In this document: positions 4,462-6,559 of the stretch, one piece after another
How the letters are laid out: every line of letters starts with the position of its first letter
How positions within the stretch are numbered: position 1 is the stretch's first letter
From: Blastocatellia bacterium
Lineage (GTDB): Bacteria; Acidobacteriota; Blastocatellia; Pyrinomonadales; Pyrinomonadaceae
Direction: 5' to 3'
DNA length: 6,559 bases
Assembly: GCA_003487805.1 (NCBI GenBank)
Contig: DNNE01000062.1
Location: forward strand, 1-6,559
Notes under the pieces: model-generated
Told to the model about the DNA's origin: nothing
Database searches by the model: none
What the model saw: only the letters and a program-made list of their open reading frames with translations
Made by a program: the position numbers and the translations under genes

Positions 4462-6519
4462 ATGGTAAAACAAAACAAGAAACAAGCAGTTTGGAACGGG
4501 CAAATCATCAAACGCGCGATCGTCGATTCGTTTATCAAACTGAATCCGCGCGCGATGATGAAGAACCCCGTCATGTTCGTCGTCGAAGTCGGCAGCGTAC
4601 TGACTACCATTTATTTCATCTATGGCTTATTCAGACCTGTGGCCGGGGTGACGAGTCCAAAGTTTGAACTCCAAATTACGCTGTGGCTCTGGTTCACCGT
4701 GCTGTTTGCAAACTTCGCTGAGGCGATGGCCGAAGGACGTGGCAAAGCACAAGCAGATAACCTGCGCAAGACACGTACGGAGACGACGGCTAACAAGCTT
4801 TTGTCTGACGGCAAAATACAAGTCATAACCGCGCCACAGCTGCGCAAAGATGACGTGGTAGTCGTCTCGGCCGGCGAATTCATTCCCGGTGATGGTGATG
4901 TCATAAAGGGTGTTGCCTCTGTCGATGAGTCTGCGATCACCGGCGAGTCTGCTCCCGTGATCCGCGAAGCGGGCGGGGACCGATCTGCAGTAACCGGCGG
5001 CACGCGGGTGCTGTCGGATCAAATCCATGTGCGCATCAGCTCGAACCCGGGTGAAACATTCCTTGATCGAATGATCGCTTTGGTTGAGGGAGCCGAAAGA
5101 CAGAAGACGCCGAACGAGATTGCGCTGAACATTCTGCTGGCGGGCTTGACGATCATCTTCCTGCTGGCAGTGGTGACCTTGCAGCCATTCGCGATCTATT
5201 CCAACGCTCCACAGACGATCTTCGTGCTCGTTTCGCTATTGGTCTGCCTCATTCCAACCACGATTGGCGGCCTGCTTTCTGCCATCGGCATTGCCGGGAT
5301 GGATCGCTTGATTCAACACAACGTGTTGGCGATGTCAGGGCGCGCTGTTGAGGCAGCGGGCGACGTCAATACTCTGTTACTCGATAAGACCGGCACGATC
5401 ACGTTGGGCAATCGCCAGGCAACAGCTTTCATTCCCTTAGCCGGAGTTAACGAACAGGAACTGGCAGAAGCTGCCCAGCTTTCTTCATTGGCCGATGAAA
5501 CACCGGAAGGCCGCTCGATCGTAGTGCTAGCGAAGGAAAAGTACGGCTTGCGCGGGCGCGAGCTGGCGTCTCATGAAGCGACGTTCGTGCCCTTTACGGC
5601 GCAGACGAGAATGTCAGGCGTCGACCTTGATGGCCGCGAAATTCGCAAGGGCGCCGCCGATGCAATCGAGAAGTATCTGGCGCAGTTTACAAAAAACGTT
5701 CCGGCGGACTTGAAAGAAATTGTTGAGAGAGTCTCGCGTGAAGGTGCGACGCCTCTCGTGGTCGCGGAAGACCGTGTGGCTCTCGGCGTTATTCAACTCA
5801 AGGACATCGTCAAGGGAGGAATGGTCGAGCGATTCAATCAACTGCGACAGATGGGAATCAAGACCATCATGATCACAGGCGACAACCCACTGACGGCGGC
5901 CACGATTGCCCGCGAAGCGGGTGTTGATGATTTCCTTGCCCAAGCTACACCCGAAGAAAAGATGCGCTTGATCAAAGAGGAGCAGGCGGGCGGCAAGCTC
6001 GTGGCGATGACCGGAGACGGAACCAACGATGCTCCGGCGCTGGCCCAGGCCGATGTGGGAGTGGCGATGAACACCGGAACTCAGGCCGCTAAAGAAGCCG
6101 GTAACATGGTCGATTTGGATTCGAATCCAACAAAGTTGATCGAGGTAGTCGAGATTGGCAAGCAGCTCTTAATGACGCGCGGTGCGTTAACGACCTTCTC
6201 GATTGCAAATGACGTGGCCAAATACTTCGCGATCATTCCGGCGATGTTCAGCGGTGTGGCTACGCTAAGCGCGTTGAATGCGCTGAACATCATGGGTCTG
6301 AGGACTCCGCAATCGGCGATTCTTTCAGCGGTGATTTTCAATGCCCTGATCATCATTGCGTTAATCCCGCTGGCATTGAGGGGTGTGAAGTATCGCCCGA
6401 TGAGCGCAGCGTCTCTATTAAGACGCAACCTGTTCATTTACGGCTTTGGCGGAATCGTCGCGCCGTTTATCGGCATCAAGATCATCGACATGATCGTTCA
6501 TGCAATCGGATTGGCTTGA
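4462..6519 (+). CDS. kdpB: KdpB, ATP-hydrolysing P-type ATPase subunit of the K+ transporter
   Basis: KdpB (685 residues; E. coli 682) is the catalytic subunit that couples ATP hydrolysis to K+ release into the cytoplasm. All P-type hallmarks are present, one position on from E. coli. Domains in order: TM1-2 (about 36-90), actuator domain with TGES at 160-163, TM3-4 (about 220-285) with the TM4 CLIPTT proline at 265, phosphorylated Asp308 in DKTGT, nucleotide domain with F378 and the RKGA lysine 396, TGDN hinge, TGDGTNDAPAL with Asp519 and Asp523, and TM5-7. TM5 keeps Asp584 and Lys587, the charged pair that replaces transported cations in coupling. Ser163 is conserved and equals E. coli Ser162, whose phosphorylation switches the pump off at high K+. 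Start ATG 4462 matches the family beginning (NPVMF at 35-39); its ribosome site GGTGAG is weak, so translational coupling with kdpA is possible. Confidence 0.98.
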   Translation: MVKQNKKQAVWNGQIIKRAIVDSFIKLNPRAMMKNPVMFVVEVGSVLTTIYFIYGLFRPVAGVTSPKFELQITLWLWFTVLFANFAEAMAEGRGKAQADNLRKTRTETTANKLLSDGKIQVITAPQLRKDDVVVVSAGEFIPGDGDVIKGVASVDESAITGESAPVIREAGGDRSAVTGGTRVLSDQIHVRISSNPGETFLDRMIALVEGAERQKTPNEIALNILLAGLTIIFLLAVVTLQPFAIYSNAPQTIFVLVSLLVCLIPTTIGGLLSAIGIAGMDRLIQHNVLAMSGRAVEAAGDVNTLLLDKTGTITLGNRQATAFIPLAGVNEQELAEAAQLSSLADETPEGRSIVVLAKEKYGLRGRELASHEATFVPFTAQTRMSGVDLDGREIRKGAADAIEKYLAQFTKNVPADLKEIVERVSREGATPLVVAEDRVALGVIQLKDIVKGGMVERFNQLRQMGIKTIMITGDNPLTAATIAREAGVDDFLAQATPEEKMRLIKEEQAGGKLVAMTGDGTNDAPALAQADVGVAMNTGTQAAKEAGNMVDLDSNPTKLIEVVEIGKQLLMTRGALTTFSIANDVAKYFAIIPAMFSGVATLSALNALNIMGLRTPQSAILSAVIFNALIIIALIPLALRGVKYRPMSAASLLRRNLFIYGFGGIVAPFIGIKIIDMIVHAIGLA

Positions 6520-6528
6520 GGGTGAAGA

Positions 6529-6559
6529 CTCCTGGGAGAAGGGCTGGGGATGAGGGCTT
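6529..6559. other. Repeat-like G-rich sequence at the right edge, junction towards kdpC
   Basis: The last 40 bases have no ORF that can be established. The string GGGAGAAGGGCTGGGG (6534-6549) followed by ATGAGGG resembles one arm of a widespread intergenic palindrome (CTCCC...GGGAG-AGGGCTGGGG-TGAGGG type). The window ends before a second arm or the rest of the repeat could be seen. ATG at 6550 has G-rich sequence before it and could in principle start kdpC, the expected next gene, but the three codons visible cannot show this. Confidence 0.35.

Noticed and set aside
4620..5028. Two long overlapping minus-strand open frames inside kdpB
   Set aside because: They are antisense shadows of the conserved actuator-domain coding sequence, and no family resemblance is visible. 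The same applies to the minus-strand frames at 1672-2010, 2816-3439, 4108-4503 and 5614-6437.
1..6559. CRISPR array, tRNA, rRNA, insertion sequence or phage genes
   Set aside because: No spaced identical repeats, cloverleaf sequences, transposase motifs or phage-like genes could be seen on either strand.

Overview
The window reads as part of a chromosome from an acidobacterium, most likely in or near the Blastocatellia/Pyrinomonadaceae. The taxonomic hints are: the left edge carries the tail of a VWFA-related protein of the type that is abundant in Acidobacteria; the kdp operon is led by an outer-membrane beta-barrel gene and an extra mini-protein gene; and REP-like palindromes sit between the operon genes. 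All real genes are on the + strand. The taxon is inferred from family resemblance and was not tested by a search.

Layout: (1) 1-274, decayed 3' end of a VWA-domain protein gene, interrupted by an in-frame TAA. (2) 275-459, a non-coding stretch holding a promoter-like block (334-388) built from four T-rich pentamers spaced exactly 11 bp apart. (3) 460-1308, two tandem, mutually similar small soluble proteins of unknown function. (4) 1309-1425, a second copy of the same 11-bp-phased block (1326-1380), then a strong Shine-Dalgarno site. (5) 1426-6519, the kdp operon: an outer-membrane beta-barrel gene, a 28-residue membrane mini-protein, kdpF (29 aa), kdpA and kdpB. The window ends at 6559, before kdpC; kdpC and any kdpD/kdpE sensor-regulator genes would lie to the right.

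How it fits together: KdpFABC is the high-affinity K+ uptake P-type ATPase induced under K+ limitation. KdpA is the channel-like K+-selective subunit, KdpB the phosphorylated ATPase subunit and KdpF a one-helix stabilising subunit. The beta-barrel probably lets the ion or solutes cross the outer membrane. The 11-bp-phased arrays have the geometry of OmpR/PhoB-class response-regulator sites, the class to which KdpE belongs. Because one array precedes the kdp operon and its twin precedes the paired small genes, I infer that the two unknown proteins belong to the same, probably K+-limitation, regulon. This is the most novel observation here.

Every junction from the mini-protein gene to the right edge carries an inverted repeat or a repeat-like sequence: paired hairpins before kdpF, a near-perfect 23-bp inverted repeat before kdpA, a short AT-rich palindrome before kdpB, and a G-rich repeat-like stretch after kdpB.
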